DNA of 64,000 nt from an uncultured Porphyromonadaceae bacterium (GCA_900540205.1 UQER01000005.1:62001-126000); one strand, 5' to 3'; shown: positions 49,524 through 59,734, counted from the stretch's first letter. The notes: generated by a model from the sequence alone, not told the origin. Program-made: numbers and translations.

Positions 49524-52055
49524 ATGAGCCACGAGTCAATCGATATTAACAGCACCTCCCCGGCCAACAATTCCGACAGGCTGCCTCTGCCTCCGTCCAG
49601 AAGCGAATATGTGGAGGTTCTCGTGCCTCTTCCGCTCCATGCTGTGTTCACCTATCGCCTCCCTTCCCATTTGATAGGGAATGTAGGTGTGGGTCATAGG
49701 GTTATAGTACCGTTCGGAACCAAGAAATTCTACACCGCAATCGTGACAGGCTTCGCCAATCTGCCGCCGGCCAACATGGAGGTGAAGGAAGTGGCGCTCC
49801 TGCTTGACAACGCACCCGTACTGCGCCATCCACAGCTAAAACTGTGGAGCTGGATTGCTGATTATTATCTCGCTGCAGTTGGCGACGTCTACAAGGCCGC
49901 CCTTCCTGCCGGACTGAAAATCGAAAGTGAAACGTTCGTGGAGGTCAATCCCGACTACAATATCGCTGAAAACGCACCGATTACTGAGCGTGAGACAGAA
50001 ATCTACCAGCTCCTCAGCCATGAAGGCGCAATGACCACCGGCGCAATCGCCAACAAGCTCAAACACCGCGGAGCGGCATCGACGGTCAACGCCATGGTTG
50101 ACCGTGGCATCCTTATCGTTGCCGAGAAGCTTAACGAGCGTTACCGCCCAAGATACGAACAGCTTGTGGAGGCCTGCTTTGACACCACCGGGCTTTCGGA
50201 TGCGTTTGCCGCTGTGAAAGGTGCGCCCAAACAGGAGAAGCTGCTGCTTGCGTTTCTGGAACTCAGTGGTCTGCAACAGGGCAAGAACATACCTGTGAAG
50301 CGGGAACAGCTGCTCGAACGGGCTGAAGTGCTCCCCTCTATCCTTACCGCAGTTACGGGCAAAGGACTGCTGAAACTGACGAAACGGGAGGTTAATCGCT
50401 TCAAGTTCTCCGGCACACCGTCGGGACAGCTTCCGCGCCTGAGTGAGGCGCAACTGGATGCGCTCGAAGCCATACACCTGTCGTGGAAAGAAAAGGATAT
50501 AACCTTGCTACACGGCGTCACCTCAAGCGGGAAAACCGAAATCTACATTCACCTGATTAATTTCGTCCTCAACCGGGGTGACCAGGTGCTGATGCTCGTG
50601 CCGGAAATAGCGCTGACCACACAGCTCACCCGTCGCCTGCAGAAAGTGTTCGGAAACGCAGTGGTGATCTATCACTCAAAATTCACCGACAGCGAACGTG
50701 TGGATATATGGAAACGCCTGCTCCACAGCAATGAACCACTGGTCATCATCGGCGCACGCTCAGCCGTGTTCCTGCCGTTTGCACACCTGGGGCTTGTGAT
50801 TGTCGACGAGGAACATGAGTCAAGCTACAAGCAGTTTGACCCTGCTCCGCGCTATAACGGCCGCGACGTGGCCATGGTACTGGCCAAGATGCATGGTGCC
50901 AAAACCCTCCTCGGTTCCGCCACTCCATCAGTAGAAACCTACTACAAGGCCACCACCGGAAAATTCGGGCTCGTGAGCCTCACAACCCGCTACGGTAACG
51001 TGGCGCTCCCGCGCATCGAGGTGATGGACATGAACCGCATGCGGCGTGAAAAGAGCATCAACGGCACCTTCGCCACCGACACTCTCCGGCTTGCCCATGA
51101 AGTGCTTGACCGCGGTTCGCAGATCATCCTGTTTCAGAACCGCCGCGGGTACGCGCCCCTGGCCCGCTGCCGCCAGTGCGCATGGGTACCTCGCTGCGAG
51201 CATTGCGATGTGGCATTGACTTACCACAGCCATCTCCGGCAATTGCAGTGCCATTATTGCGGAGCGGTTTATCCGCTGCCGAAAGTATGCCCTCAATGTC
51301 ACGAACCGGCAATCGAGATTATCGGCTACGGTACGGAACGGGTGGAAGAGGAGGTTGAAGCCAATTTCAAAGGGAAACGGATTCTGCGCATGGACCTCGA
51401 TTCCACCCGCAGCAAGGATGCGTATGCCAACATCATAGATGATTTTTCCGAGGGGAAAGCCCGGATTCTCGTCGGCACACAGATGGTGACCAAAGGGCTT
51501 GACTTCGCCGGTGTCGAGATGGTGGGCATCCTGAACGCCGACTCGCTTATAAACATGCCGGATTTCCGCGCGTCAGAGCGCGCGTTCAACATGCTCGAAC
51601 AGGTGTCCGGGCGCTCCGGCCGACGGGAGAACCAGCAAGGTGTGGTGGTCATACAGTCCTATCAGCCGTCCCATCCCATCATCAGTTTTGTCAGACAGCA
51701 CGACTTCCAAGGGTTCTTCAACCACGAGATCGAACAACGCAAGGCCTTCGCCTATCCCCCTTTCTCGCGCATAATCTACATTTATCTGAAACACCGCGAC
51801 ATTGCGGCATTGAAATCAATCACCGGAATTTATGCCGATTACCTTCGGAAACTGTTCGGTACACGTGTGTTCGGACCGGAGGAGCCGCTTGTTGGCCGCA
51901 TACAGGGGTTGTTCATACGCAAAATCATGCTGAAAGTAGAGGTGAACGCCTCCATGGCCAAAGTAAAGGAACTGCTGCGGCAGGCAATAGTGGATCTTTC
52001 AGGCATCAAGGAGATGCGTTCGGCGCAGATCTACTATGACGTCGACCCGTTTTAA
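49524..52055 (+). CDS. priA: Primosomal protein N', replication restart helicase PriA
   Basis: PriA recognises stalled forks and reloads the replicative helicase. The 843-residue protein has the N-terminal 3'-DNA-binding domain (VLVPLPLHAVFTYRLP, about 30-120), a winged-helix region, helicase domain with Walker A GVTSSGKTE (about 330-338) and DEEH box VDEEHESSYKQ, and the zinc-binding insertion with paired Cys (CRQC, CEHC, CHYC, CPQC), then motifs V-VI (VGTQMVTKGLDFAG, QVSGRSGR). The frame opens at a TTG 15 bp earlier; the ATG at 49524 is preferred. Divergent from galM. Confidence 0.96.
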   Translation: MSHESIDINSTSPANNSDRLPLPPSRSEYVEVLVPLPLHAVFTYRLPSHLIGNVGVGHRVIVPFGTKKFYTAIVTGFANLPPANMEVKEVALLLDNAPVLRHPQLKLWSWIADYYLAAVGDVYKAALPAGLKIESETFVEVNPDYNIAENAPITERETEIYQLLSHEGAMTTGAIANKLKHRGAASTVNAMVDRGILIVAEKLNERYRPRYEQLVEACFDTTGLSDAFAAVKGAPKQEKLLLAFLELSGLQQGKNIPVKREQLLERAEVLPSILTAVTGKGLLKLTKREVNRFKFSGTPSGQLPRLSEAQLDALEAIHLSWKEKDITLLHGVTSSGKTEIYIHLINFVLNRGDQVLMLVPEIALTTQLTRRLQKVFGNAVVIYHSKFTDSERVDIWKRLLHSNEPLVIIGARSAVFLPFAHLGLVIVDEEHESSYKQFDPAPRYNGRDVAMVLAKMHGAKTLLGSATPSVETYYKATTGKFGLVSLTTRYGNVALPRIEVMDMNRMRREKSINGTFATDTLRLAHEVLDRGSQIILFQNRRGYAPLARCRQCAWVPRCEHCDVALTYHSHLRQLQCHYCGAVYPLPKVCPQCHEPAIEIIGYGTERVEEEVEANFKGKRILRMDLDSTRSKDAYANIIDDFSEGKARILVGTQMVTKGLDFAGVEMVGILNADSLINMPDFRASERAFNMLEQVSGRSGRRENQQGVVVIQSYQPSHPIISFVRQHDFQGFFNHEIEQRKAFAYPPFSRIIYIYLKHRDIAALKSITGIYADYLRKLFGTRVFGPEEPLVGRIQGLFIRKIMLKVEVNASMAKVKELLRQAIVDLSGIKEMRSAQIYYDVDPF

Positions 52056-52154
52056 TATCGGGAAATTCCGGTGAATCTTACGTATGAAGTCCGGTGAATT
52101 TTCCATATATTGCCTTTTCTACCCATTTTATAGAAAATTGTCACACCCGATGCT

Positions 52155-52186
52155 ATTGGGGCTATTGGATTATTTTTGTAATTTTG
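52155..52186 (+). promoter_or_regulatory. Promoter for the amidase gene
   Basis: ATTG (52155-52158), 20 bp, TAATTTTG (52179-52186). The -33 half lies in a short direct repeat GCTATTGG (52152-52159 and 52162-52169, the second with GA following). Confidence 0.6.
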
Positions 52187-52208
52187 CTATCAAATCATAA
52201 ATGTTCAG

Positions 52209-53432
52209 ATGAGCTTTATAAAAGCTTTAATCACATACCTGTACCGCATTGTTCTTGTGGTTTTTATCCTGACGACTGTGACTGAATGGGCGTCAGCGCG
52301 CGATTTTGTGCTTACGCTTGACCCCGGTCATGGCGGGCGCGATTACGGCGCTGTGGGGAAAATCACCAACGAAAAGACTGTAGTTCTGTCTGTAGGGCTG
52401 AAACTCGGACGCCTTATCGAAAAGAATCTTCCGTATGTAAAAGTGGTTTACACCCGCGATACGGACGTGTTCATCCCCCTAAACCGCCGTGCCGAGATTG
52501 CCAACAACGCAAATTCCGACCTCTTCATGTCCATTCATATCAACTCGGTGGACAAGCGTAACCGCAACCGCGCCAATATCGAAGGGTGTCAGGTCTATAC
52601 TCTCGGATTGCACAAGACCGCTGAAAACCTCGAAGTGGCCAAACGTGAGAACGCCGTGATGGAACTTGAAGCCGACCATACGGAGAAATATGCCGGCTTC
52701 GACCCAAACTCGCTTGAAAGCGACATTATTTTCGAACTGAGCCAGAACAAACGCCTTGACCAGAGCATCGAATTTGCCGACGCCCTCCATCAGCAACTTG
52801 TCGGCACCGCCCACCGCGCGCCCAAAGGGGTGCGTCAGGCCGGCTTCTGGGTATTGTGGGCAACATCGGCTCCGGCTGTACTTGTCGAGCTTGATTTCAT
52901 CTGCAATCCCCGCTCGGAAAAATATCTGGCATCAGAAAGCGGGCAGGACGAGATGGTTGCATCTCTTTACAATGCCCTCTGCGCATATCTCAACACTTAT
53001 GGCAGCGGTATCACCGGCAGGTCTCTTCCTGTAGCACACCCGCTAACGCCGGCCAAGGGGAACGCCACAAACGAGGAACAGCCTATGATGCTGACTGCTC
53101 CCGCAGCTGCGCCTGATCTCCCTGAAGTGGATCCGCTCCCTGCCAACCCCTCCATACTCAAAGGGATTCCGGAAATGGCCCCGAGCGAGACGCCCCTTTA
53201 CTATGTGCAGCTGCTTGCAAGCTCAAGCCCGTTGTCCTCAAAATCCAAAGAATTTCAAGGACTAAAAGATGTGGTGTATTACCGCGAGGGGGCTTTGTAT
53301 AAATACGCTGTCGGCGGCACCGAAAACCTTAACAAGGCAAAAAAATTACACAAACAGATAAAAAAACAGCATCCCGGGTGTTTTATTGTCAAGATGCATA
53401 ACGGAAAACGCATCGATTTCATCAAACCATGA
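52209..53432 (+). CDS. N-acetylmuramoyl-L-alanine amidase (Amidase_3) with SPOR-like C-terminus
   Basis: Cleaves the bond between MurNAc and the peptide stem in peptidoglycan, for cell separation and wall turnover. A signal peptide (about 1-30) precedes the Amidase_3 zinc domain (about 35-255): LDPGHGGRDYG (zinc His), NEKTVVL (zinc Glu), FMSIHINSV (zinc His) and VELDFICNPRSEKYL (catalytic Glu). A low-complexity Pro/Ala linker (about 265-320) leads to a C-terminal domain (about 330-407: LYYVQLLASSSPLSSKSKEF, PGCFIVKMHNGKRI) resembling SPOR, which binds septal glycan. 407 residues fits Bacteroidetes AmiC-like enzymes. The MCE gene follows 46 bp later. Confidence 0.92.
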   Translation: MSFIKALITYLYRIVLVVFILTTVTEWASARDFVLTLDPGHGGRDYGAVGKITNEKTVVLSVGLKLGRLIEKNLPYVKVVYTRDTDVFIPLNRRAEIANNANSDLFMSIHINSVDKRNRNRANIEGCQVYTLGLHKTAENLEVAKRENAVMELEADHTEKYAGFDPNSLESDIIFELSQNKRLDQSIEFADALHQQLVGTAHRAPKGVRQAGFWVLWATSAPAVLVELDFICNPRSEKYLASESGQDEMVASLYNALCAYLNTYGSGITGRSLPVAHPLTPAKGNATNEEQPMMLTAPAAAPDLPEVDPLPANPSILKGIPEMAPSETPLYYVQLLASSSPLSSKSKEFQGLKDVVYYREGALYKYAVGGTENLNKAKKLHKQIKKQHPGCFIVKMHNGKRIDFIKP

Positions 53433-53478
53433 CAGCAAGCCCCCCATATTTTATAATCGAAAAAAATAACTAACCAAT

Positions 53479-54372
53479 ATGAAATCAAGGAAAGAGATAT
53501 TAATCGGACTCTGCGTGGTCGTAGCACTCTTCGCATTGTTTTTCGGAATTAATTTCCTGAAAGGGATAAATGTATTCAAAGCCGCCAACTATTATTACGC
53601 AACCTATACCAACGCCGCCGGCCTTCAGGTATCGGCGCCTGTTACACTCAACGGGTTCAAGGTAGGCCAGGTACGGTCAATCAACTATGAGTATGACTCC
53701 CCCGGTCATGTGAAAGCGGAACTCAGCCTCGACCGTCAGCTGAAACTTCCCAAAGGCACCAGAGCCATAATCCAGCAGGACATTCTCGGAACTTCAACCG
53801 TCACCCTGCATCCCACCACTTCCACCGAATATGAGGCAGTTGGCAGCACCCTCATCGGCGAGACGGCATCCGGGCTGATGGACAATGTGTCGCAGAACCT
53901 CATGCCGGCAGTCAGCGCCATCTTCCCTAAAATCGATTCACTGCTGACAAACATAAACACCCTTATGGCGAACCCGGCACTTGCCACCTCCATCAGCCGT
54001 CTGGACGACATCACACTCAGCATCGACAAGACAATGCGCAACGTCAACGCCACAACCCGTGCGCTCCCTCCCGTGATGAACAACGTGACCTCAATCACCG
54101 AAAACCTCAACACCATGAGCGGCGCACTGGCCGAACTGTCGGCCGACCTCAAGGAGATGCCGATAGACTCCACCATGCAGAACATCTACGTGCTGTCGGA
54201 GAATCTGAAGACACTCTCCGCCTCTCTCAACAATCCCAACTCTTCGCTGGGGCTGATCACCCACGACAGGGCACTCTACGACAATCTCAACAACTGCGCC
54301 GCATCGCTCGACTCTCTGCTCATCGATGTGAAACGCAATCCCAAACGATACATCAGCATCAAACTGCTGTAA
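53479..54372 (+). CDS. mlaD-like: MlaD/MCE-family lipid transport protein
   Basis: MCE proteins form hexameric periplasmic rings that carry lipids between the membranes. The 297-residue protein has a short cytoplasmic start (MKSRKEI), a membrane anchor (about 7-28: ILIGLCVVVALFALFFGINF), the MCE domain (about 38-115: AAGLQVSAPVTLNGFKVGQV, QQDILGTSTVTLHPT) and a long helical C-terminal region (about 130-297). No mlaE or mlaF permease/ATPase genes flank it in this window. The amidase upstream is on the same strand, an order I recall from other Bacteroidales. Confidence 0.9.
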   Translation: MKSRKEILIGLCVVVALFALFFGINFLKGINVFKAANYYYATYTNAAGLQVSAPVTLNGFKVGQVRSINYEYDSPGHVKAELSLDRQLKLPKGTRAIIQQDILGTSTVTLHPTTSTEYEAVGSTLIGETASGLMDNVSQNLMPAVSAIFPKIDSLLTNINTLMANPALATSISRLDDITLSIDKTMRNVNATTRALPPVMNNVTSITENLNTMSGALAELSADLKEMPIDSTMQNIYVLSENLKTLSASLNNPNSSLGLITHDRALYDNLNNCAASLDSLLIDVKRNPKRYISIKLL

Positions 54373-54432
54373 TACCACCCGCATTAATTAATTAATTAAT
54401 CTTACTTATATATCATCCTTACCACTTTCACC

Positions 54433-57114
54433 ATGAATCTGAAATTCATAATCGATTACCGCACAAACTGGGGCGAATCGGTCTATATCGTAGGTGATGC
54501 TCCGCAACTGGGCGGCGGCGACACCGCAAAAGCTCTGAAAATGGAGCTTGTCGGCGAGCAATCCTGGCGGCTTAACGTCACTCTGCCCGACAATACCGGC
54601 ACATTCACCTACCGCTACATTGTCCGCCACGACAACGGTCACGACCGCCACGAATGGGGCCACGGCCACACATTCCGGCCCGGCAACAACGTCCGCGAGT
54701 ATGAGATATTCGACCGCTGGCAGGACCAGCCCTTCGATAAGCCGTACTATTCGGTGGTGTTCACCGATTGCGTGTGCCGCCGCAACAACCGGGCACTCCC
54801 TCCGGAAATCCAGCCAGGCAAACTGCTGCTGACAGTCGACGCCCCCATGGTGTCGCCCGACGAAGTGGTGGCTGTGTGCGGTTCCTGCGAGCTTCTTGGC
54901 GCTTGGAATGCCGACAAGGCTGTAGCCATGTCTGATGCCTCTTTCCCGACATGGGAATGCGTTCTGCCGCTCGAAGCGCTTCCTGCCGAATTGGAATATA
55001 AGTTCCTGATCATAAACCGCAATACCGGTAAACTCGTGGCATGGGAAGGCGGTGACAACCGTCGCCTCGCGCTGCAGCCAGCCACTTCGGGTGAAGTGAT
55101 TGTGTTTGCAGGTCAACGCCTTGTCAACCCCAAGGCTCCCTGGCGCGGTGCAGGCGTTGCCATCCCTGTTTTCGCTCTGCGTAGCGCACAGGATTTCGGT
55201 GTAGGCGAATTCCCAGACCTTATAAAGATGGTGGATTGGGCCGTTGCAACCGGACAGAAATTCATTCAGGTGCTACCGGTCAACGACACCACGATGACCC
55301 ACACATGGACCGACTCCTATCCCTATAACGCCAACTCATGCTATGCGTTGCACCCCATGTATCTAAGGCTCAGCGAACTCGGCACACTGGCCGACAGCGA
55401 GCGCCAGGCGCATTACGACGCTTTGGCAAAAGAGCTCAACGCACTTGACCAGATTGACTACGAACGGGTGAACAACGCCAAAAACGAATTCACCCGCGAG
55501 CTGTTCAAGCAGGTGGAACGCAGTGTGACACGCACTGCCGAATTCAAGCAGTTCGTGACCAACAATGCCTCATGGCTGAAACCCTATGCAGCGTTCTGCA
55601 TCCTCCGCGATGAAAACGGTACCCCCGACTTTTCGGAATGGGGAGATTATGCAGCCTACACTCCCGCCAAGGTTGAGGCTTTGCTGCTCGAAAACAAGCA
55701 GCAGGCCAACTATGTGTACTGGATTCAGTTCAACCTCCACAAGCAGCTGCTGCATGTAAAGGAATACGCACATGCCCACGGCGTATCGCTCAAGGGCGAC
55801 ATCCCCATCGGCATCTCGCGCACCAGTGTGGACGCATGGACATTCCCCCGCCTTTTCAACCTCGACAGTCAGGCCGGTGCTCCGCCGGATGATTTCTCGG
55901 TGCTCGGACAGAACTGGGGCTTACCGACCTACAACTGGGAAGAGATGTGGCGCGACGGCCAGTTCCAGTGGTGGAAAAACCGTTTCCGCAACATGGCCCA
56001 GTATTTCGACGTTTACCGCATTGACCATGTGCTCGGGTTCTTCCGCATATGGCAGATTCCGATGAACCAGCTGCACGGACTGCTGGGTGTGTTCAATCCC
56101 GCACTCCCCTTCACCGTCGACGAACTGCGCAACAACTGCGATTTCTGGCTCGATATCGACCTGCAGACCACTCCGTTCATACGCGAGGAATTCCTGCACG
56201 ACTTTTTCGGTGAATACACCGAAGAGGTACGCGGCCGCTTCCTCAAGGATGTAGGCTATGGCCGATATAAACTTGCAGCAGGATTCACCACTCAGCGCGA
56301 AGTGGCGGATTACTTCGGCACACAAGAAAAGAACGACAAGAACACCCGCATCTGCAACGGCCTGCTCGGACTCATCGACCAGGTGCTGTTCATTGAGGAT
56401 CCGTATGAAAAAGGCAAATACCATCCGCGTATCTCCGCCCAGTTCACATACACTTACCGCTACCTCACCGACTACGAGCGCTGGACGTTCGACCGCCTGT
56501 ACAACGACTTCTTCTATCACCGTCACAACGACTTCTGGTACGGCAAAGCCATGTGGAAGCTTCCCCCGCTGATTGATTCCACCGATATGCTTACCTGTGC
56601 CGAAGACCTCGGTATGATTCCCGACTGCGTGCCCGCTGTGATGAGTGCGCTTGAAATTCTCACACTCGACATTGCCCGCATGCCAAAGAATCCCCGCGAG
56701 GAATTCGGAAATCCGGCATATTACCCCTATCTCACAGTCTGCACCACCTCCACACATGATATGGGTGGCATACGCCAATGGTGGGAAGAAAACCGCGACA
56801 AGACCCAGCGCTTCTTCAACAATATGCTTGGCGAACACGGGGCCGCACCCACATTTGCCGAGCCCTGGATATGCGAGAAAATAGTTGCCAGCAACCTGCA
56901 CTCCCCTGCCATGCTCTGCATCCTGCCGCTGCAGGACTGGCTGTCGATTGATGGCAAAGTCCGCCGTGCCGACCCTCGCGAGGAGCAGATAAACGTTCCG
57001 GCCAACTCACGCCACTACTGGCGCTACCGCATGCACCTCACCCTTGAGGACCTGTTGGGCGAAACCCTGCTGAACCGCCGCATCAAATCACTCGTCGACG
57101 ATTCGGGCCGATAA
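54433..57114 (+). CDS. malQ: 4-alpha-glucanotransferase with two N-terminal starch-binding domains
   Basis: Amylomaltase (GH77) rearranges alpha-1,4-glucans, releasing glucose and making longer chains, in the cytoplasm. The 893 residues start with two CBM20-type domains (about 1-110 with NWGESVYIVGDAPQLGG; about 130-235 with VVAVCGSCELLGAWNADKAV), then the GH77 barrel. Catalytic residues are Asp531 (YRIDHVLGFF, nucleophile), Glu724 (AEDLGMIP, acid/base) and Asp776 (TSTHDMGGIRQWW). The length is that of the plant DPE2-like form also seen in Bacteroidetes. Short ATTA repeats precede the gene (54384-54402). It ends in a strong terminator and is monocistronic by appearance. Confidence 0.95.
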   Translation: MNLKFIIDYRTNWGESVYIVGDAPQLGGGDTAKALKMELVGEQSWRLNVTLPDNTGTFTYRYIVRHDNGHDRHEWGHGHTFRPGNNVREYEIFDRWQDQPFDKPYYSVVFTDCVCRRNNRALPPEIQPGKLLLTVDAPMVSPDEVVAVCGSCELLGAWNADKAVAMSDASFPTWECVLPLEALPAELEYKFLIINRNTGKLVAWEGGDNRRLALQPATSGEVIVFAGQRLVNPKAPWRGAGVAIPVFALRSAQDFGVGEFPDLIKMVDWAVATGQKFIQVLPVNDTTMTHTWTDSYPYNANSCYALHPMYLRLSELGTLADSERQAHYDALAKELNALDQIDYERVNNAKNEFTRELFKQVERSVTRTAEFKQFVTNNASWLKPYAAFCILRDENGTPDFSEWGDYAAYTPAKVEALLLENKQQANYVYWIQFNLHKQLLHVKEYAHAHGVSLKGDIPIGISRTSVDAWTFPRLFNLDSQAGAPPDDFSVLGQNWGLPTYNWEEMWRDGQFQWWKNRFRNMAQYFDVYRIDHVLGFFRIWQIPMNQLHGLLGVFNPALPFTVDELRNNCDFWLDIDLQTTPFIREEFLHDFFGEYTEEVRGRFLKDVGYGRYKLAAGFTTQREVADYFGTQEKNDKNTRICNGLLGLIDQVLFIEDPYEKGKYHPRISAQFTYTYRYLTDYERWTFDRLYNDFFYHRHNDFWYGKAMWKLPPLIDSTDMLTCAEDLGMIPDCVPAVMSALEILTLDIARMPKNPREEFGNPAYYPYLTVCTTSTHDMGGIRQWWEENRDKTQRFFNNMLGEHGAAPTFAEPWICEKIVASNLHSPAMLCILPLQDWLSIDGKVRRADPREEQINVPANSRHYWRYRMHLTLEDLLGETLLNRRIKSLVDDSGR

Positions 57115-57133
57115 CCCGCCTCACCACACAAAA

Positions 57134-57178
57134 CAACAGCGGTGTGTCACGCATGGTGATACACCGCTGTTGCTTTTA
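57134..57178 (+). terminator. Bidirectional terminator after malQ
   Basis: CAACAGCGGTGT (57134-57145) pairs perfectly with ACACCGCTGTTG (57161-57172), extended by a near-match inside, followed by CTTTTA. On the minus strand TTTTGTGT follows, so it can also serve the convergent operon. Confidence 0.85.
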
Positions 57179-57279
57179 TAATCTCAGGCCTTAGTTGTTT
57201 TATAATGTCAGGCCTTGATGTTTAATGTTAAACCCTATTGGGTCCCTATGGCAGAGAATAGTTCCGGAGACTCCGAGCG

Positions 57280-57801
57280 TTATTTGCGGTCGAAAAACGG
57301 ATTTTTGGAAGTGGCGCTGAGGGGTATGCAATAATACTGGCTGCACCCTGGCAAGAGATTCATCCTCTCTGCGGCCATTCCGGCCGAGAACCACACGCGG
57401 CAGTCAACGCGGCAATCGGCTGCCGTGGCCACTGCCGAGCCTATGGCGATACCGACATCCACACTATTTACCGTGCAGGGCACATTCTTAGGCTTCTCCC
57501 TGCATGTCGGGAACCCACAATGGGCACAGTTCAGTCCGAGCGGCATCGAACGGGTTGCAATCACCACCACGGCATCTGCCTGCAGGATGTTTTCACCATC
57601 GCGCTGGTAAACGGGACGTCCGGTTTCATCGTACAACCGCCTCATCTCGTCCGACAGCAATTTTATATCCTCGCCTGTAAGAAGGCAACATTCTATTATG
57701 TCCACGCCTTTCCCTTTCGGCGCAGTGCGCGCTGCGGTCAGCATCCGGCGCCCGACATCAATAACCCGGGTCGCACGTGTGTCGCGTTCATTCTCGACCA
57801 T
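57280..57801 (-). CDS. DUF2148 ferredoxin-domain protein
   Basis: A 173-residue protein of the DUF2148 family, which carries a ferredoxin-like cysteine motif and has no settled function. Family features are the start MVENERDTRATRVIDVGRRM, APKGKGVD, NCAHCGFPTC with following Cys (VPCTVN), and GIAIGSAVATAADCRVDCR. The Cys set could bind a 4Fe-4S cluster. A TTG at 57834 also opens the frame and would overlap queA, but the ATG at 57801 fits the family start. It is the last gene of the minus-strand run from ftsX, 25 bp after queA. Confidence 0.85.
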   Translation of the reverse strand: MVENERDTRATRVIDVGRRMLTAARTAPKGKGVDIIECCLLTGEDIKLLSDEMRRLYDETGRPVYQRDGENILQADAVVVIATRSMPLGLNCAHCGFPTCREKPKNVPCTVNSVDVGIAIGSAVATAADCRVDCRVWFSAGMAAERMNLLPGCSQYYCIPLSATSKNPFFDRK

Positions 57802-57826
57802 AACCGATCTGTAAGTTTCCTTGTTA

Positions 57827-58879
57827 TCAATCAATCACAAGCATGGCATCGCCGTATGCTCCGAACCCATAACCCTCTTTGATGGCCTCTTCATAGGCTT
57901 TCATTATGGTCTGGTAGCCACCGAAAGCGCATACCATCATGAGCATGGTGGAATACGGGAGATGGAAACCTGTTATGAGCGCCGTTGCCACGGTGAAATC
58001 ATACGGAGGGAAGATGAACTTGTTGGTCCAGCCGGTGTAGGTCTTCATATGGCCGCCCATACTCACTGCACTTGCGATGCCTCGCAGCGTTGATGTTCCA
58101 ACGGCGCACACCTGTTTGCCGTCATCCTTGGCTTTATTGACCATATCGACAAGCTCCTGCCCTACGCTCATGTCCTCCGAGTCCATGCGGTGTTTGGTAA
58201 GGTCCTCCACATCGATTTCGCGGAAAGCGCCCAGCCCGCTGTGAACAGTGAGGAAGCCCTGCTCCACACCACGGATCTCCAGACGTTTCATCACCTCACG
58301 GCTGAAGTGGATACCGGCCGAAGGCGCCACGACAGCGCCCTCTGTCTTGGCAAAAATGGTCTGATACATCTCGGCATCCGCCTCGGTTGGCTCGCGGTTG
58401 ATGTATTCAGGCAGAGGGGTGGAACCCAGCTTGAACAGATTGGCTTTGAACTCCTCATGACTGCCATCGTAGAGGAAACGGAGTGTACGGCCACGCGAGG
58501 TGGTATTGTCAATCACCTCGGCCACCATCGATTCGTCGTCGCCGAAATAGAGTTTGTTGCCTATGCGGATTTTGCGCGCAGGTTCCACAAGCACATCCCA
58601 GAGCTTGTGTTCGGCATTAAGCTCTCTGAGCAAAAACACCTCGATGCGCGCGCCAGTTTTCTCCTTATTGCCGAACAGGCGGGCCGGGAACACTTTGGTG
58701 TCATTGAACACCATAACGTCGCCATCGCCGAAATAATTGATAACATCCTTAAAAATACGGTGCTCAATCTCACCGGTCTTACGGTGTACAACCATCAGCT
58801 TGCAGTCATCGCGGTTGGGCGAAGGATACTGGGCAATCAGGTTATCGGGCAATTTGAATTTGAACTGGGAAAGTTTCAT
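57827..58879 (-). CDS. queA: S-adenosylmethionine:tRNA ribosyltransferase-isomerase
   Basis: Transfers and isomerises the ribosyl group of SAM to 7-aminomethyl-7-deazaguanine in tRNA, making epoxyqueuosine. The 350-residue protein has normal length and QueA motifs: LIAQYPSPNRDDCKLMV, GDVMVFNDTKVFPARLFG, PLPEYINREPTEADAEMYQT, GAVVAPSAGIHFS, VGTSTLRGIAS and PPYDFTVATALITGFHLP. The C-terminal MVCAFGGYQTIMKAYEEAI is also conserved. It sits between truB (45 bp upstream) and DUF2148 in an order often seen in Bacteroidetes. Confidence 0.97.
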   Translation of the reverse strand: MKLSQFKFKLPDNLIAQYPSPNRDDCKLMVVHRKTGEIEHRIFKDVINYFGDGDVMVFNDTKVFPARLFGNKEKTGARIEVFLLRELNAEHKLWDVLVEPARKIRIGNKLYFGDDESMVAEVIDNTTSRGRTLRFLYDGSHEEFKANLFKLGSTPLPEYINREPTEADAEMYQTIFAKTEGAVVAPSAGIHFSREVMKRLEIRGVEQGFLTVHSGLGAFREIDVEDLTKHRMDSEDMSVGQELVDMVNKAKDDGKQVCAVGTSTLRGIASAVSMGGHMKTYTGWTNKFIFPPYDFTVATALITGFHLPYSTMLMMVCAFGGYQTIMKAYEEAIKEGYGFGAYGDAMLVID

Positions 58880-58924
58880 TATAGCAGTTGAATATTATTT
58901 TTATGTTGAAACAGTAATCTATAT

Positions 58925-59734
58925 CTATCGGTCGGCGTAAGCCTTTATGTCGGCCTTTTCATTCTGCATGAAATCGGGCACAAATGCTGCAGGCGCCACA
59001 TCCATACGGGTCCCATCCTCCTGCGGCACTGACATGGCCGCACAATGGATGCGTTCCACAGCATCACGCACTGAGCTGCACTGCGACACGTCGACACTGC
59101 CGACACGCGTGCGCCGCAATGCCCTGAGATGGCCGCCGCTGTTGAGGGCGGCACCGATGTCGCGTGCCAATGCCCGGATATATGTGCCTTTGCTGCACAC
59201 AACCCTTATGACAATCTCCTCCGGGCTGAATTCAAGCAGTTCCATCTCGTCTATTACAAGAATTTTAGGCTTCAGATCCACTTCCTCACCACGTCGCGCC
59301 ATTTTGTAGGCCCTGTGCCCGTCAACCTTGCATGCCGAATAGGACGGGGGTATCTGCTCAATTCTCCCCTTGAATCGCAAGAGAACCTCTTCAACGAGTT
59401 CACGCGTGATATGGGCGGTGGGATAAGTGGCATCAACAGGTGTTTCCAGATCGAACGAGGGTGTGGTGGCACCCAATGCCACCGTAGCCACATACTCCTT
59501 CACACCGGATTGCAGCTCGTCGATCCTGCGGGTAGCTTTACCGGTGCACACAATCATCACGCCGGTTGCCAAAGGATCGAGTGTGCCGGCATGGCCCACT
59601 TTAAGTTTGCGCACACCGGTTGACCTCAAACGCGACAGCAACGCTCCACGCAGCTTCTTGACCACATGGAACGAAGACCATCCGAGAGGTTTGTCAACAG
59701 CGAAAATCTCGCCTTCAATCGGTTGCAATGTCAT
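58925..59734 (-). CDS. truB: tRNA pseudouridine(55) synthase
   Basis: Makes pseudouridine 55 in the T loop of tRNAs. The protein is 269 residues from the chosen ATG, with AVDKPLGWSSFHVVKKLRG (motif I region), HAGTLDPLATGVMIVCTG containing the catalytic Asp53, PPSYSACKVDGHRAYKMAR, and CSKGTYIRALARDIG. The frame extends further upstream, overlapping uppP, with another ATG at 59767; the one at 59734 lies 15 bp after the uppP stop and starts just before the conserved domain. It is part of the ftsX-to-DUF2148 run. Confidence 0.95.
   Translation of the reverse strand: MTLQPIEGEIFAVDKPLGWSSFHVVKKLRGALLSRLRSTGVRKLKVGHAGTLDPLATGVMIVCTGKATRRIDELQSGVKEYVATVALGATTPSFDLETPVDATYPTAHITRELVEEVLLRFKGRIEQIPPSYSACKVDGHRAYKMARRGEEVDLKPKILVIDEMELLEFSPEEIVIRVVCSKGTYIRALARDIGAALNSGGHLRALRRTRVGSVDVSQCSSVRDAVERIHCAAMSVPQEDGTRMDVAPAAFVPDFMQNEKADIKAYADR

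Noticed and set aside
54384..54402. ATTA tandem repeat as a phase-variable element
   Set aside because: Only about four to five short units in a non-coding gap before malQ, not between promoter elements that I could recognise.
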